DNA from: Membranipora membranacea
Lineage: Eukaryota > Bryozoa > Gymnolaemata > Cheilostomatida > Membraniporidae
NCBI GenBank assembly: GCA_914767715.1
Contig: OU612066.1
Coordinates: 35,066,283 to 35,130,282, forward strand
DNA: 64,000 nt
Direction: 5' to 3'
The position numbers and the translations under genes were made by a program. The notes below the pieces were generated by a model. The model was not told where the DNA came from, ran no database searches, and saw only the letters and a list, made by a program, of their open reading frames with translations. Positions 63,900 to 64,000 of the stretch are shown piece after piece; positions within the stretch are counted from its first letter, which is position 1; every line of letters starts with the position of its first letter.

Positions 63900-64000
63900 T
63901 CACACCAACAGCGATGGATTTTATTATAGACGCCATTGCCTTGTACTCAGTAACACTGCTGACTCTGATGAATCGGCTGTATTAGAACCATGAACAGCAG

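Noticed and set aside
1-64000. tRNA, rRNA, transposase or reverse-transcriptase genes
   Set aside because: Scanned by eye on both strands; no cloverleaf with T-loop consensus and no recognisable RT, integrase or DDE motif. A covariance or profile search could still find diverged copies.

Overview
This window is eukaryotic and reads as a non-vertebrate animal genome. Every recognisable protein is split by GT-AG introns, about 38-40% GC by eye, and the gene set is metazoan: a formin with PDZ domains, an ADAM of the ADAM11/22/23 type, an exon-junction RNA-binding protein, an AIG1-family hydrolase, a BTBD19-type protein, a testis-specific-kinase relative and an ESCRT-III subunit. I cannot fix the phylum; a marine invertebrate with moderately short introns fits. 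Exon models below were assembled by hand from splice signals. Each was checked for phase: every intron joins in frame and every completed gene ends at a stop.

Layout. 1-758 (+): last two coding exons of a succinyl-CoA ligase alpha subunit. 15828-1612 (-): a 22-exon delphilin-like formin of 1439 residues with three PDZ and three harmonin-N-like domains before FH1-FH2. 16574-20273 (+): RBM8A/Y14. 21513-27294 (+): an AIG1/ADTRP-family gene with two alternative first coding exons. 50187-28177 (-): a 21-exon ADAM whose catalytic Glu is Met, with a long cytoplasmic tail. 50972-52819 (+): an unrecognised 204-residue Arg/Tyr/Gln-rich protein. 57660-53624 (-): BTBD19. 58750-60374 (+): a TSSK-type kinase. 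61887-63899 (+): CHMP1.

Neighbours are mostly head-to-head or tail-to-tail. Divergent pairs sharing 0.7-1.1 kb of upstream DNA are delphilin/RBM8A, ADAM/204-aa protein and BTBD19/TSSK. Convergent pairs are SUCLG1/delphilin, AIG1/ADAM and 204-aa protein/BTBD19. The genes do not form one pathway; this is ordinary packed animal DNA. The TSSK and possibly the 204-aa gene hint at male germline or cilia, but that is inference.

The least ordinary signals are non-coding: short near-perfect palindromes, several bounded by direct repeats like target-site duplications. One palindrome occurs twice, 1.9 kb apart. Three palindromes of exactly 22 bp sit within 136 bp between RBM8A and the AIG1 gene. There is also a 44-bp tandem array ending 27 bp before a splice acceptor, a 36-bp triplicate, a strong G-quadruplex candidate and a nested-hairpin segment in RBM8A intron 1. 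In the proteins, the pseudo-protease ADAM, the three-HHD delphilin and the alternative AIG1 N-termini stand out.
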